Positions 15,762-28,555 of a DNA stretch of 32,809 nucleotides are shown here, in pieces. The notes beneath the pieces are model-generated. The model ran no database searches, was not told where the DNA came from, and saw nothing but the letters and a program-made list of their open reading frames with translations. The translations under genes and the position numbers were made by a program. Position 1 is the first letter of the stretch. Every line of letters begins with the position of its first letter. Source of the stretch: DAOTEJ01 sp035454085 (GTDB lineage Bacteria; Pseudomonadota; Gammaproteobacteria; Burkholderiales; Burkholderiaceae_F); contig DAOTEJ010000024.1 in the NCBI GenBank assembly GCA_035454085.1, positions 1-32,809 on the forward strand. Reading direction: 5' to 3'.

Positions 15762-16697
15762 CTAGCGCCGCGCGAGCTGGGCGCGTCGGCCGGCCAGTTC
15801 GTTGCCCACCAGGGCCGCGAGCACGAGGGCGCCGCCGCCGAGCGTGGCGCGGGCGGGCACCTCGCCGGCGCCCAGCCAGGCCCAGATCGGACCGAGCACG
15901 ATCTCGAGCAGCGCGAGCAGCGCCACCTCGGGCGCGCTGAGGTGACGCGCGGCCACCACCATCAAGGCGCAGGGCAACGCAAGCTGCAGCAGGCCCAGCG
16001 CACCGAGCAGGCTCACGTCGAGCGCGCTGGCCGCGAAGCCGCCGACCAGGAAGAAGGCGAACGCCGCCGACAGCACCGCGCCGCCCATCACCGCGGGCAC
16101 CAGATCCAGGGTGCGCCCGAAGCGCTGCAGGGTCACGAGGTTGATCGCCGAACACAGCGGCACCAGCGCCGCAATGCCCATGCCCAGCAGGTCGTGGCCG
16201 GCGGGACGCGCTCCGCCCTGCCCCGCATGCGCCACCATCCAGGTCAGACCGATGCTGGCGGCGATGATCGCGATCCAGGTGCGCGTGGGCAGCGGCGCGC
16301 GCAGCAGCAGCCGCGCCAGCACCGCCGTCATCAAGGGCCCGAGCGCCGACACCACCAGCACGCGCGCCACGCTCGTGTAGGCCAGCGCCACCATGAAGGC
16401 GGTGAACATGCCGCCCCAGCACAGGCAGGACACGATTCCCGGCCAGCCGGCGCGCCGCAGCCAGCCCGGCAGGTCGTAGCGGGTCCACGCCAGGTAGCCC
16501 GCCACCCCCAGCGCGGCGAACAGGCTGCGCCAGAACACGAGTTCGAACTTGCCCTCGGCGAGCAGCGCGGGGCTGAGGTGACGGCTGACCACGCCGGCCG
16601 TGCTCCAGAGCACGGCCGCCAGCACCATGAGCGCGATCGCGCGTCCGTGCCCCGCGCGCAGGACCTCGGGCGCGGAACTCCCCGGTGCTCCCGACAT
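15762..16697 (-). CDS. EamA/DMT-family transporter
   Basis: A 311-residue membrane protein with about ten hydrophobic segments forming two EamA repeats. The first repeat starts LMVLAAVLWSTAGVVSRH and includes FWRSLFAALGVAGYLAW; the second repeat carries LGALGLLQLALPCALMVVAA and LALLEIVLGPIWAWL. Relatives export metabolites or amino acids; the substrate is unknown. ATG at 16697 follows the typA stop by 14 bases, so it is probably on the typA transcript. A longer upstream reading frame overlaps typA and is not used. Confidence 0.85.
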   Translation of the reverse strand: MSGAPGSSAPEVLRAGHGRAIALMVLAAVLWSTAGVVSRHLSPALLAEGKFELVFWRSLFAALGVAGYLAWTRYDLPGWLRRAGWPGIVSCLCWGGMFTAFMVALAYTSVARVLVVSALGPLMTAVLARLLLRAPLPTRTWIAIIAASIGLTWMVAHAGQGGARPAGHDLLGMGIAALVPLCSAINLVTLQRFGRTLDLVPAVMGGAVLSAAFAFFLVGGFAASALDVSLLGALGLLQLALPCALMVVAARHLSAPEVALLALLEIVLGPIWAWLGAGEVPARATLGGGALVLAALVGNELAGRRAQLARR

Positions 16698-16711
16698 CGT
16701 CGGCGCCTGGC

Positions 16712-18552
<1,841 letters not shown>

Positions 18553-18556
<4 letters not shown>

Positions 18557-19470
18557 GATGTGGTTGCCTGGTTTGCGATGAGTCGTTCGGGGGCCAGGAC
18601 GCCGCGCTCGTCGATCTGCGCGGTGCCCAGCAATTCGTTTTCGTGGCCGTAGACGCGCACGCGGCCGCGCAGCGCACTGCCGATCGCCAGACGCTGGCCC
18701 AGCAGCAGCCGCGCGGCGAGCGCCGCGTCGAGGTCGACCGCGGGCAGGCTGGCGAGCAGCGCGTCGGGCCGCGCGAGCAGCGCGCGGCGCTCGGCCAGGG
18801 GCGCGGCCTCGAGCTGCTCGAGGGTCACGGCCTGGTCGAGGTCGAGCCGGCCGGCGCGCTCGCGGCGCAGGGCCACGAGGTGCGCGCCGCAGCCCAGTCG
18901 GGCGCCGATGTCCTGCGCCAGCACGCGCACGTAAGTGCCCTTGGAGCAGGCCACGCGCACGCGCGCGGTGGCGCTCGCCGCATCGAAGGCCAGGAGCTCC
19001 AGCGCATGGATGTGCACGCGCCGCGGCGCGCGCTCGACCTCGATGCCCGCGCGCGCCAGCTCGTACAGCGGCCGGCCTTCCCGCTTGAGCGCCGAGTGCA
19101 TCGGCGGCACCTGCTCGATCTGGCCGGTGAAGTGCGCGCAGGCCTCGATCAGGTCTTCGCCGCTGACCTGCACCGGCATGCGCGCGGTGACCACGCCCTC
19201 GGCGTCGCCCGTGTCGGTGACGACACCGAGCTGCAGGGTGGCCTCGTAGGTCTTGTCGGCCTCGAGCAGATCGGCCGAGAACTTGGTCGCATTGCCGAAG
19301 GCCAGCGGCAGCAGGCCCGTGGCCATGGGGTCGAGCGTGCCTCCGTGCCCGGCCTTGGCCGCGCCCAGCAGGCGACGCGCGCGCTGCAAGGCGTGGTTGG
19401 AGCTCAGGCCGGCCGGCTTGTCGAGCAGCAGCACGCCGTCGACCGCGTCGCCGCGAGGTTTACGAGCCAT
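18553..19470 (-). CDS. truB: tRNA pseudouridine-55 synthase TruB
   Basis: A 305-residue enzyme that makes pseudouridine 55 in the T-loop of tRNAs. Motifs: VLLLDKPAGLSSNHALQ, the catalytic loop GHGGTLDPMATGLLPLAFG with Asp near 47, TYEATLQLGVVTDTGD and ACSKGTYVRVLAQDIG. A small PUA-like C-terminal part is present. Its start overlaps the rbfA stop by 11 bases and its stop overlaps typA. Confidence 0.97.
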
Positions 19471-19831
19471 GCCCGTCCGGTCCGGTCTTGCCCACGGCCG
19501 CGTCGATCAGCTGGTCCATCTCGAAGCCGCGCTCGACGCTCTCGTCGTGCAGGAAGTGCAGGCGCGGCACGGTGTGGATGTGCAGGCGCTTGAAGAGCAG
19601 GTGGTGCAGGTGGCCCGCGGCGGCGTTCAGGCCGGCGGCGGCCACGGCGGACTCGGAGCCGATCACCGTGAAGTAGACCTTGGCGTGCGCGTAGTCGGGC
19701 GTGAGGTCCACGCCGGTGAGGGTCACCAGCCCGACGCGCGGGTCGCGCACCTCCTCGCGGATCAGCTCGGCGAGGTCGCGCTGGATCTGGTCGGCCACGC
19801 GCTGGCCGCGTCCGGGTTTGATCGGTTTCAT
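19460..19831 (-). CDS. rbfA: 30S ribosome-binding factor RbfA
   Basis: A 123-residue KH-like protein for late 16S rRNA maturation and cold adaptation. Family motifs: RVADQIQRDLAELIREEV, DPRVGLVTLTGVDLTPDYAHAKVY (first part shown) and LHFLHDESVERG. It lies 87 bases after infB with an intrinsic-terminator-like hairpin between them, and overlaps truB. Confidence 0.95.
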   Translation of the reverse strand: MKPIKPGRGQRVADQIQRDLAELIREEVRDPRVGLVTLTGVDLTPDYAHAKVYFTVIGSESAVAAAGLNAAAGHLHHLLFKRLHIHTVPRLHFLHDESVERGFEMDQLIDAAVGKTGPDGHGS

Positions 19832-19863
19832 GATGCCTCCGTGGCGGACCGCGCCCGGCCCGC

Positions 19864-19893
19864 AAAAACGCAGAAGGGAGCCCGCAGGCTCCC
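19864..19893 (-). terminator. Intrinsic terminator-like hairpin between infB and rbfA
   Basis: On the minus strand, GGGAGCC (19893-19887), loop TGCG and GGCTCCC (19882-19876) are followed by TTCTGCGTTTTT. The 7-base perfect stem is strong but the T-run is broken. It could partly end infB transcripts and lower rbfA-truB-typA expression. Confidence 0.55.
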
Positions 19894-19918
19894 GTCGTGC
19901 GTGACGCTCGCCTGCCGG

Positions 19919-22795
<2,877 letters not shown>

Positions 22796-22840
22796 AGATC
22801 CTCTCGGCTTGCTGCGTCTTCATGCGGATGCGCGGGCCGC

Positions 22841-24325
22841 CTATTGGAACCAGTGGGCGCGCGCGGCCATGATCACCGTCTTGGCGCGTTCGGCTTCGAT
22901 GCCGGTCATTTCCACGAGCTCGTCGACCGCCAGCTCGCCCAGATCGTCGCGCGAGCGGATCTCGTTGCCGGCCAGGCTGGAGGCCAGGTCTGCGTCCATG
23001 CCCTCGAGTTCGAGCATTTCCTTCTCGACCTTGTCGAGGCTCTCCTCGCGCACGATCGCCGCGGTGAGCAGGGCGTTGCGTGCGCGGGTGCGAAGCTCCT
23101 CGACGGTGTCGGAGTCGAAGGCCTCGATCTCGAGCAGTTCCTTCTCGGGAACGTAGGCGATCTCCTCGATGCTCGAGAAGCCCTCGCCGATCAGGATGTC
23201 GGCGACCTCGGCGTCAACGTCGAGCTTGGCCATGAAGTCGGCGCGGATGCCTTCCTGCTCCTTGGTCTGCTTCTCGGCCGATTCCTCGGCGGTCATGATG
23301 TTGATCTGCCAGCCGGTGAGCTCGGAGGCCAGACGCACGTTCTGGCCGCTGCGACCGATGGCGATGGCGAGGTTGTCCTCGTCGACCACCACGTCCATCG
23401 CGTGGCGGTCCTCGTCGACCACGATCGAGCTCACGTTGGCCGGCGCCAGGGCGCCGATCACGAATTGCGCCGGGTCGTCGGACCACAGCACGATGTCGAC
23501 GCGCTCGCCGGCCAGTTCGTTGGTCACCGCCTGCACGCGCGAGCCGCGCATGCCGACGCAGGTGCCGATCGGGTCGATGCGACGGTCATTGGTCCACACG
23601 GCGATCTTGGCGCGCACGCCGGGATCGCGCGCCGCGGACTTGATCAGCAGCAGGCCCTGCTCGATCTCGGGCACCTCGAGCTCGAAGAGCTTCTTGACGA
23701 AGTCGGGCGAGGTGCGCGACAGGATCACCTGCTGGCCGCGGGCGGCGCGGTCGATGCGCGAGACATGGGCACGGACGCGGTCGCCGATACGCAGGTTCTC
23801 CTTGGCGATCATCTCGCTGCGCGGCAGGCGGGCCTCGACCTTGCCGATCTCGATGATCGCGTCACCCTTGTCGAGCCGCTTGATCGTGCCGCTGACGATC
23901 TCGTCGCCGCGTGCCAGGAAGTCGTTGAGCACCTGCTCGCGCTCGGCGTCGCGCAGCTTCTGCAGGATCACCTGCTTGGCGTCCTGCGCGAAGCGACGGC
24001 CGAAGACGTTGGTCTCGGGCAGCAGCTCCTCGATGTGGTCGCCCACGGCGATCTCGGGGTCGTCGTCGCGCGCGTCGGTCAGGATGATCTCGCGGTCAGG
24101 CTCCTGCAGGCCGGCCTCGTCGGGCACGACCACCCAACGCCGGAACGCCTCGTAGGCGCCCGTTTCGCGGTCGACGGCGACGCGCACGTCGGCCTCCTCG
24201 CCCGGAAACATGAGCTTCTTGGTCGCGGCGGCCAGCGCCAGTTCCAGCGCCCCGAACACGGTCTCGCGCGGCACATTCTTCTCGCGCGCCAGCACGTCCA
24301 CCGTCAGCAAAATCTCACGACTCAT
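22841..24325 (-). CDS. nusA: Transcription termination/antitermination factor NusA
   Basis: A 494-residue NusA with the N-terminal RNA-polymerase-binding domain (MSREILLTVDVLAREKNVP), S1 domain (SGTIKRLDKGDAIIEIG, about 135-200) and two KH domains (CVGMRGSRVQAVTNELAGE; AIGRSGQNVRLASELTG). Two C-terminal acidic repeats (about 365-425 and 440-492) are typical of proteobacteria. The start overlaps the rimP stop (ATGA). The protein may itself influence the hairpins in this operon. Confidence 0.97.
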   Translation of the reverse strand: MSREILLTVDVLAREKNVPRETVFGALELALAAATKKLMFPGEEADVRVAVDRETGAYEAFRRWVVVPDEAGLQEPDREIILTDARDDDPEIAVGDHIEELLPETNVFGRRFAQDAKQVILQKLRDAEREQVLNDFLARGDEIVSGTIKRLDKGDAIIEIGKVEARLPRSEMIAKENLRIGDRVRAHVSRIDRAARGQQVILSRTSPDFVKKLFELEVPEIEQGLLLIKSAARDPGVRAKIAVWTNDRRIDPIGTCVGMRGSRVQAVTNELAGERVDIVLWSDDPAQFVIGALAPANVSSIVVDEDRHAMDVVVDEDNLAIAIGRSGQNVRLASELTGWQINIMTAEESAEKQTKEQEGIRADFMAKLDVDAEVADILIGEGFSSIEEIAYVPEKELLEIEAFDSDTVEELRTRARNALLTAAIVREESLDKVEKEMLELEGMDADLASSLAGNEIRSRDDLGELAVDELVEMTGIEAERAKTVIMAARAHWFQ

Positions 24326-24903
24326 CTTTGCCCACTCCTGAAGTCCAGTTGCGCGACAAGCCAGGCACGGGCCACGTCCGCCAGGGCGAACTCGACCTCC
24401 ACCGACTCCTCGGATCCTGCGCCACCGCGCCGCGGCTTGGCAGCCTGTCTTGCGCGGGCCGCCTGCGAAGGCGTGCGGGCCGGGCGATCCTCGCTCAGCG
24501 CCACGCGCGCACGCTCGTCACCCGGCGCGCCCGCGACCTCCAGCAAACGCCCGTCCAGGCGGCGTCGACCGGCGGCCGGCAGCCCCACCGCGTGCAGCGG
24601 CTCGTGCATTTCGACGTGCACCGTCTCGCCCACGTAGCGCACCCAATCGCGCGGCCGGCGCAGCGGCCGATCCACGCCGGGCGACGACACCTCGAGCCGC
24701 TCGTAATCCACGTTCTCGACGGCGAACAGATGGCCCAACTGGCTGCTCACCTGCTCGCAGTCGTCGAGGCTCACACCCCCATCGCGGTCGATCGTGACGC
24801 GCAGCAAGCCCGCAGGAGCGCGCTCGACGTCGACGAGCTCGAGCCCCAGGCCCGAGACCGTGCGTTCAACCAGTTCGAAGAGTCCGTCCGCTGCAACCGC
24901 CAT
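24322..24903 (-). CDS. rimP: Ribosome maturation factor RimP
   Basis: A 193-residue factor needed for 30S assembly. The family start LFELVERTVSGLGLELVDVE and the motif GGVSLDDCEQVSSQL are seen, followed by VSSPGVDRPLRRPRDWVRYVG. The C-terminus is longer than usual, with an Arg/Ala-rich insert (about 140-170) before the last helix. It starts the nusA-infB operon and follows a structured leader ending in an intrinsic terminator 60 bases upstream. Confidence 0.94.
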   Translation of the reverse strand: MAVAADGLFELVERTVSGLGLELVDVERAPAGLLRVTIDRDGGVSLDDCEQVSSQLGHLFAVENVDYERLEVSSPGVDRPLRRPRDWVRYVGETVHVEMHEPLHAVGLPAAGRRRLDGRLLEVAGAPGDERARVALSEDRPARTPSQAARARQAAKPRRGGAGSEESVEVEFALADVARAWLVAQLDFRSGQR

Positions 24904-24963
24904 CTGCCGTCTTGTTCCCTGGGCGGTCCCCCGCCCGGCACCCCGCCACGAAGGCGAAAGAGC

Positions 24964-24990
24964 AAAAAAAAATGGGCGCGAAGCCCATCA
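24964..24990 (-). terminator. Intrinsic terminator upstream of rimP
   Basis: On the minus strand ATGGGC, loop TTCGC and GCCCAT are followed by nine T (24972-24964). This is a textbook Rho-independent terminator. It lies between the sigma-70 promoter at 25127-25156 and the rimP start, so it either ends the rluB transcript, ends a short RNA, or acts as an attenuator for the rimP operon. Confidence 0.8.
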
Positions 24991-25120
24991 GTTCGATCAA
25001 CAGGCTTGCGCGGAACCGCGCTGCGTTCCGCGCAATCGCCCCCGGTGCCGGCCGCCTTCCGTGACTGCGCCACGGAAAGATCAGCCAATCCAATCCGGGC
25101 TGGCCGGGGGATCTTGCTAG
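24991..25120 (-). promoter_or_regulatory. Structured 5' leader of the rimP operon (or a small RNA)
   Basis: This is the presumed transcribed stretch from the promoter to the terminator. It contains an 11-base perfect inverted repeat (TTGCGCGGAAC 25006-25016 with GTTCCGCGCAA 25025-25035, loop of 8). A second hairpin has 7-base arms (25057-25063 and 25071-25077). Two stable stems before a terminator are what an attenuation leader looks like; no short leader peptide was recognised. A similar rimP leader family is known in Gammaproteobacteria, but I cannot test similarity here. Confidence 0.5.
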
Positions 25121-25126
25121 CCCACC

Positions 25127-25156
25127 ATTGTAGGGCCAGGGAGCCCCTTGGATCAA
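25127..25156 (-). promoter_or_regulatory. Sigma-70-type promoter for the rimP operon leader
   Basis: On the minus strand, -35 TTGATC (25156-25151), an 18-base spacer and -10 TACAAT (25132-25127) match the consensus well. The expected transcription start is about 25120. It stands 26 bases after the rluB stop. Confidence 0.7.
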
Positions 25157-25182
25157 GGGCTTAGAGCGAGCCGACCAGGCTC

Positions 25183-26475
25183 TCAGTAACCCCGCCCCAC
25201 CTTGCCGCGGCGCGGGCGCACCTGGGCGGGCTGCATGCCCGGCAGGCCGCCGACGGCGATGTAGTTGACCGTGCTCGTCATGGGATCCGGCTGGCGGCTG
25301 ACGGGCTTGGCACCGCCACCCCGGTGCTTGTGCTTGCCCCCCTTGCCGGCGCCCTGTGGCTTGCCCCCACCGGGTTTGCCCGAACGCACCTCGTCGGCAG
25401 CGATTCCAAGGTCGTGGATCCAGGCCTGGACCCACTCGGGCGCCAGTTCGTAGTGGCGCCCCCGGGAGAGGCTGCGCGGCAACTGGACCGCCCCGAAGCG
25501 GGTGCGGATCAGCCGCGAGACCGTCAGGCCCACCGCCTCGAACATGCGCCGCACCTCGCGATTGCGGCCTTCCTGGATGAGAACGCGGTACCAGTGGTTG
25601 CTGCCCTGACCGCCGGCGTCCTCGATCGCGGCGAAGCGCGCCGTGCCGTCGTCGAGCGCCACGCCTTCGAGCAACTGGCGCGCCTGCTCTTCGGACAACT
25701 CACCCTGCACGCGCACTGCGTATTCGCGCTCGACCTCATAGCGCGGGTGCATCAGGCGGTTGGCCAGTTCGCCCGAGGTGGTGAAGATCAGCAGCCCTTC
25801 GGTATTGAAGTCCAGGCGACCGACCGCCACCCAGCGACCGCCCGAGACCTTGGGCAGCTTGTCGAACACGCGCGGACGACCCTCGGGATCGTCCTGCGAG
25901 ACGATCTCGCCCGACGGCTTGTGATAGAGCAGCACCCGCGGCGGCCGACCCGTGGCCCCGGCGCGCCGTTGCGACAGCGGCTTGCCGTTGACGCGCACCA
26001 GGTCGGTGGGCAGCACGCGCTGGCCGATGTGCGCGGGCTCGCCGTTGACCGACACGCGCCCGGCGATGATCAGTTCCTCCATGTCGCGACGCGAGCCGAC
26101 GCCAGCGTCCGCCAGCACCTTGTGCAGCTTCTCGGACTGCGCGGTCAGCGCCTGCTTGGCGGCCTTGCGGCCGCGCTCCAGCAGTTCGCGCGGCAAGGCG
26201 CTGTCCGGCATGGCGGCGGGATTGATCTCGTCGCCCTCGCCTGCCAGGGGAGCGCGCGGGCGCGGCTGGGGCGCCGCGCCCGGCTCGGCCGTCGACGCCG
26301 CTGCGGCCGGGGTCTGGGCTCCCTGTCCGCGACCGCGACCGCGGCGTCGGCGGCCATGCGGCCCGCGCGCGCGGGGACCTTCGCCTTCGGCACCCTCGCC
26401 TTGCGGCTCGGGTGCCGCCTGCTCTGGCGGGACGGACGGCGCGTGGGAGTCGGGCGGATCGGAGTCTTGGCTCAT
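25183..26475 (-). CDS. rluB: 23S rRNA pseudouridine-2605 synthase RluB
   Basis: A 430-residue pseudouridine synthase of the RsuA/RluB/RluE/RluF group. An N-terminal 100-residue low-complexity tail (Pro/Gly/Arg rich) comes first. The S4 RNA-binding domain (KLHKVLADAGVGSRRDMEEL, about 117-160) and the catalytic domain with VGRLDFNTEGLLIFTTSG (Asp near 222) follow. The C-terminus is again Gly/Lys-rich. The ATG at 26475 is chosen because it lies just after the scpB stop (26480) and an acidic MSQDSD start is typical; a longer upstream frame overlaps scpB. RluB is preferred over RsuA because of its scpB and rimP neighbours. Confidence 0.93.
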   Translation of the reverse strand: MSQDSDPPDSHAPSVPPEQAAPEPQGEGAEGEGPRARGPHGRRRRGRGRGQGAQTPAAAASTAEPGAAPQPRPRAPLAGEGDEINPAAMPDSALPRELLERGRKAAKQALTAQSEKLHKVLADAGVGSRRDMEELIIAGRVSVNGEPAHIGQRVLPTDLVRVNGKPLSQRRAGATGRPPRVLLYHKPSGEIVSQDDPEGRPRVFDKLPKVSGGRWVAVGRLDFNTEGLLIFTTSGELANRLMHPRYEVEREYAVRVQGELSEEQARQLLEGVALDDGTARFAAIEDAGGQGSNHWYRVLIQEGRNREVRRMFEAVGLTVSRLIRTRFGAVQLPRSLSRGRHYELAPEWVQAWIHDLGIAADEVRSGKPGGGKPQGAGKGGKHKHRGGGAKPVSRQPDPMTSTVNYIAVGGLPGMQPAQVRPRRGKVGRGY

Positions 26476-26479
26476 GGGC

Positions 26480-27226
26480 TCAGGGCTGAGAGGAGGAAGC
26501 GTCCGCCTTGACCGCGGCGGCATCGGGGAAGACCGGCGCACCCGCCGGTCCGGTGTTGAGCAGGACATCCGCCGCGTCCGAGTTCGGCGGTGGAGCCGAT
26601 GCCAAGCCCGGCACGACGAGGGTCTGCGCCGGCGCGTCGGGCTCGGCCGCCCCAGGCTCGGCAAGGCCCGCCTCGGCCTGGGCGAACTGCAATTCGAAGC
26701 CCTCCGGCACGCCCTCCTGACCATCGAGCGCAGGCAGCTCCTGCAGCGAACGCAGCCCCAGGTCGTCGAGGAACTGGCGCGTGGTGGCCAGCAGCGCCGG
26801 TCGGCCGGGCGTCTCGCGGTGCCCGATGACCTCGACCCAGCCTCGGTCCTCGAGCGACTTGATGACCTGCGAGTTGACCGTGACGCCACGGATCTCCTCG
26901 ATGTCGCCGCGCGTCACGGGCTGGCGGTAGGCGATGATCGCCAGGGTCTCGAGCACGGCGCGCGAGTAGCGCGGTGGCTTCTCGGGGTTGAGTCGCTCGA
27001 GGTAGGGGCGCAGCATCGGCGCGCTCTGGAAGCGCCAGCCCGAGGCCAGCGCCGTGAGTTCGACGGCACGGCCGTTCCAGTCGGCGCGCAACTCGTCGAG
27101 CAGCACGCGCAGCGTGTCGGCGCCGAGTTCGCCGCCGAAGAGCTGGCGCAGTTCGGCGAGCGGCAGGGGGCGCTCCGCTGTCAGCAGGGCGCCTTCGAGG
27201 ACGAGCTTTGCCTCTTGCGTGTTCAT
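26480..27226 (-). CDS. scpB: Segregation and condensation protein B (ScpB)
   Basis: A 248-residue protein that works with ScpA and SMC in chromosome condensation. Winged-helix motifs: KLVLEGALLTAERPLPLAEL, YSRAVLETLAIIAYRQPVTR, GVTVNSQVIKSLEDRGWVEV and GRPALLATTRQFLDDLGL. The last 70 residues are an acidic Ala/Pro tail. ATG at 27226 (MNTQEAK) is chosen by homology to the usual start. It lies 4 bases before rluB and is probably co-transcribed with it. scpA is not in the window. Confidence 0.93.
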   Translation of the reverse strand: MNTQEAKLVLEGALLTAERPLPLAELRQLFGGELGADTLRVLLDELRADWNGRAVELTALASGWRFQSAPMLRPYLERLNPEKPPRYSRAVLETLAIIAYRQPVTRGDIEEIRGVTVNSQVIKSLEDRGWVEVIGHRETPGRPALLATTRQFLDDLGLRSLQELPALDGQEGVPEGFELQFAQAEAGLAEPGAAEPDAPAQTLVVPGLASAPPPNSDAADVLLNTGPAGAPVFPDAAAVKADASSSQP

Positions 27227-27593
27227 CGCGTTCCAGATCGAAGGCCAAGCGCCCGGGCGCGGTTGCCACCCGCTGCGGGTCACGGCCGGGGGCGCGCTGC
27301 AGGCGCCCGAAATCCTTGGAGAAAAGTCGGAGGCGACCTCTTCGATCCGCGGCGAGCTGGTTGTTGTTATTGCCTGCCGGGGCGAGAGTCGAACCTGCCT
27401 GAACTGCTGGCCGGTGCACAGCTTGCAGAAGCGACCGCTTCACGCGCACCAGCCCAAGTCTTGACTGAAAAAAGTCTAGCACGCAGCCAGGCGCGATACG
27501 CACGCCGATGTTGCGGCGGCACGGCGGTGTTGGAGCGCTGCGCCGATCGCTCGCGGCTGCGGCCCGCCGGCCCGGGCGCACGGCCTGCGGCGT
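27227..27593. other. Intergenic region and long scpB leader
   Basis: These 367 bases hold no recognisable gene. On the minus strand an extended -10 element at 27473-27481 may start the scpB transcript, leaving a leader of about 240 bases. The leader contains GAAGCG/CGCTTC arms (27428-27441) and a GGTTCGACTCTCGCC stretch (about 27380-27394) resembling a tRNA T-arm. There is also an A-rich patch (AATAACAACAACC). No full tRNA or known riboswitch could be folded by eye. Confidence 0.4.
27473..27481 (-). promoter_or_regulatory. Possible extended -10 promoter for scpB-rluB
   Basis: TGCTAGACT on the minus strand is an extended -10 element (TGn plus TAGACT), a form common in Burkholderiales. No good -35 was seen 17 bases upstream, so the call is tentative. 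Confidence 0.35.
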
Positions 27594-28403
27594 CTATCGC
27601 GCACGCCGCGCCAGGCGGCTGCCCGCGCGCCGCAGCAGCCAGCGCGGCGTCACGCGGGAGGCCAGCGTCAGCGCCTCGTTGAACACGCCCGGCACGCGCA
27701 GGGGATCGCCACGCATGCACGCCTGATAGCCGGCCTCGGCCACCGCCTGGGCGTCGCTCACCATCAGGTCCGGCAGGCGCGCCAGGCGCGCATCCGTGCG
27801 GCGCGCGCCCTCGAGCATGCCGGTGTCGGTAATGCCGGGGCACAGCGCGGTGACGGTGACCCCGCTGCCGGCGAGCTCCTGCGCCAGGGATTCGCTCAGT
27901 GACAGCACGTAGGCCTTGGTGGCTGCGTAGGTGGCCAGCGAAGGCACGGGCTGGAAGGCCGCGATCGACGCCACGTTGAGCACCCGGCCGTGCCCGCGCC
28001 GGCGCATGGGCGGCACGAGGTGCACGAGCAGTTCGGTGAACGCCGTGACGTTCAGGTCCAGCATGGCGCGCTGCTGCTCGGGCTTCATGCGGGTGAAGGC
28101 GCCCTGATGCAGCACTCCGGCGTTGTTGACCAGCACGTCGATGCGCACGCGGCGGCGGCGCAGAGTCTCGGCCAAGGCCGGCACTGCGCCGGGACAGGCC
28201 AGGTCGGTCGGCAGCGCCAGCGCGCTCACCCCGTGGCGCTGCGCCAGCGCCTCGGCCAGCTCGGCCAGGTGCGCGGCGCGGCGCGCCACCAGCACCAGGG
28301 CATGGCCTTCCCGGGCGAAGCGCTCGGCCAGGGCCGCGCCGATGCCTGAAGAGGCGCCAGTGACGAGCACGGTGTCGGGGCGGGACGCGGGGCGGGCGGA
28401 CAT
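27594..28403 (-). CDS. Short-chain dehydrogenase/reductase (SDR)
   Basis: A 269-residue classical SDR. It has the NAD(P) loop TGASSGIGAALAERFA (about 15-30), the NNAG motif (VLVNNAGVLHQG), the catalytic Ser (NVASIAAFQ) and the YxxxK pair (YAATKAYVLSLSESLAQEL). Arg residues after the first strand suggest NADP. ATG at 28403 has AGGAG 5 bases upstream. The substrate is unknown; relatives act on fatty-acid or steroid-like alcohols. It is divergent from lexA across 152 bases. Confidence 0.9.
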   Translation of the reverse strand: MSARPASRPDTVLVTGASSGIGAALAERFAREGHALVLVARRAAHLAELAEALAQRHGVSALALPTDLACPGAVPALAETLRRRRVRIDVLVNNAGVLHQGAFTRMKPEQQRAMLDLNVTAFTELLVHLVPPMRRRGHGRVLNVASIAAFQPVPSLATYAATKAYVLSLSESLAQELAGSGVTVTALCPGITDTGMLEGARRTDARLARLPDLMVSDAQAVAEAGYQACMRGDPLRVPGVFNEALTLASRVTPRWLLRRAGSRLARRAR

Positions 28404-28496
28404 GGGACTCCTGACCGATCGAGGGCGGGAAGGTGCGGCGAGTGTGGCGCTGCCGCCCCGGTGCGTCGAGCCGGATAGCCGGCGGCGACGCCACCC

Positions 28497-28525
28497 TTGC
28501 AATTCCTTCCAGTGCTGTATATATT
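28497..28525 (+). promoter_or_regulatory. lexA promoter
   Basis: TTGCAA (28497-28502), a 17-base spacer and TATATT (28520-28525) form a good sigma-70 promoter. The SOS box covers its -10 element. The start codon lies 31 bases further on. Confidence 0.7.
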
Positions 28526-28530
28526 TCCAG
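28515..28530 (+). promoter_or_regulatory. SOS box (LexA operator)
   Basis: CTGTATATATTTCCAG has the CTG-N10-CAG form with an AT-rich centre, as in the classical proteobacterial LexA operator. It overlaps the lexA -10 element, so LexA should repress its own gene and, by read-through, the imuA-imuB-dnaE2 cassette. Confidence 0.85.
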
Positions 28531-28555
28531 TGTCACAGCCCGCCGTGCGACCACC

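Noticed and set aside
27375..27450. Possible minus-strand tRNA suggested by a GGTTCGACTCTCGCC T-arm-like stretch
   Set aside because: The T-stem has an A-C mismatch, no matching 5' acceptor strand is found about 55 bases upstream on that strand, and no anticodon arm or CCA end could be built.
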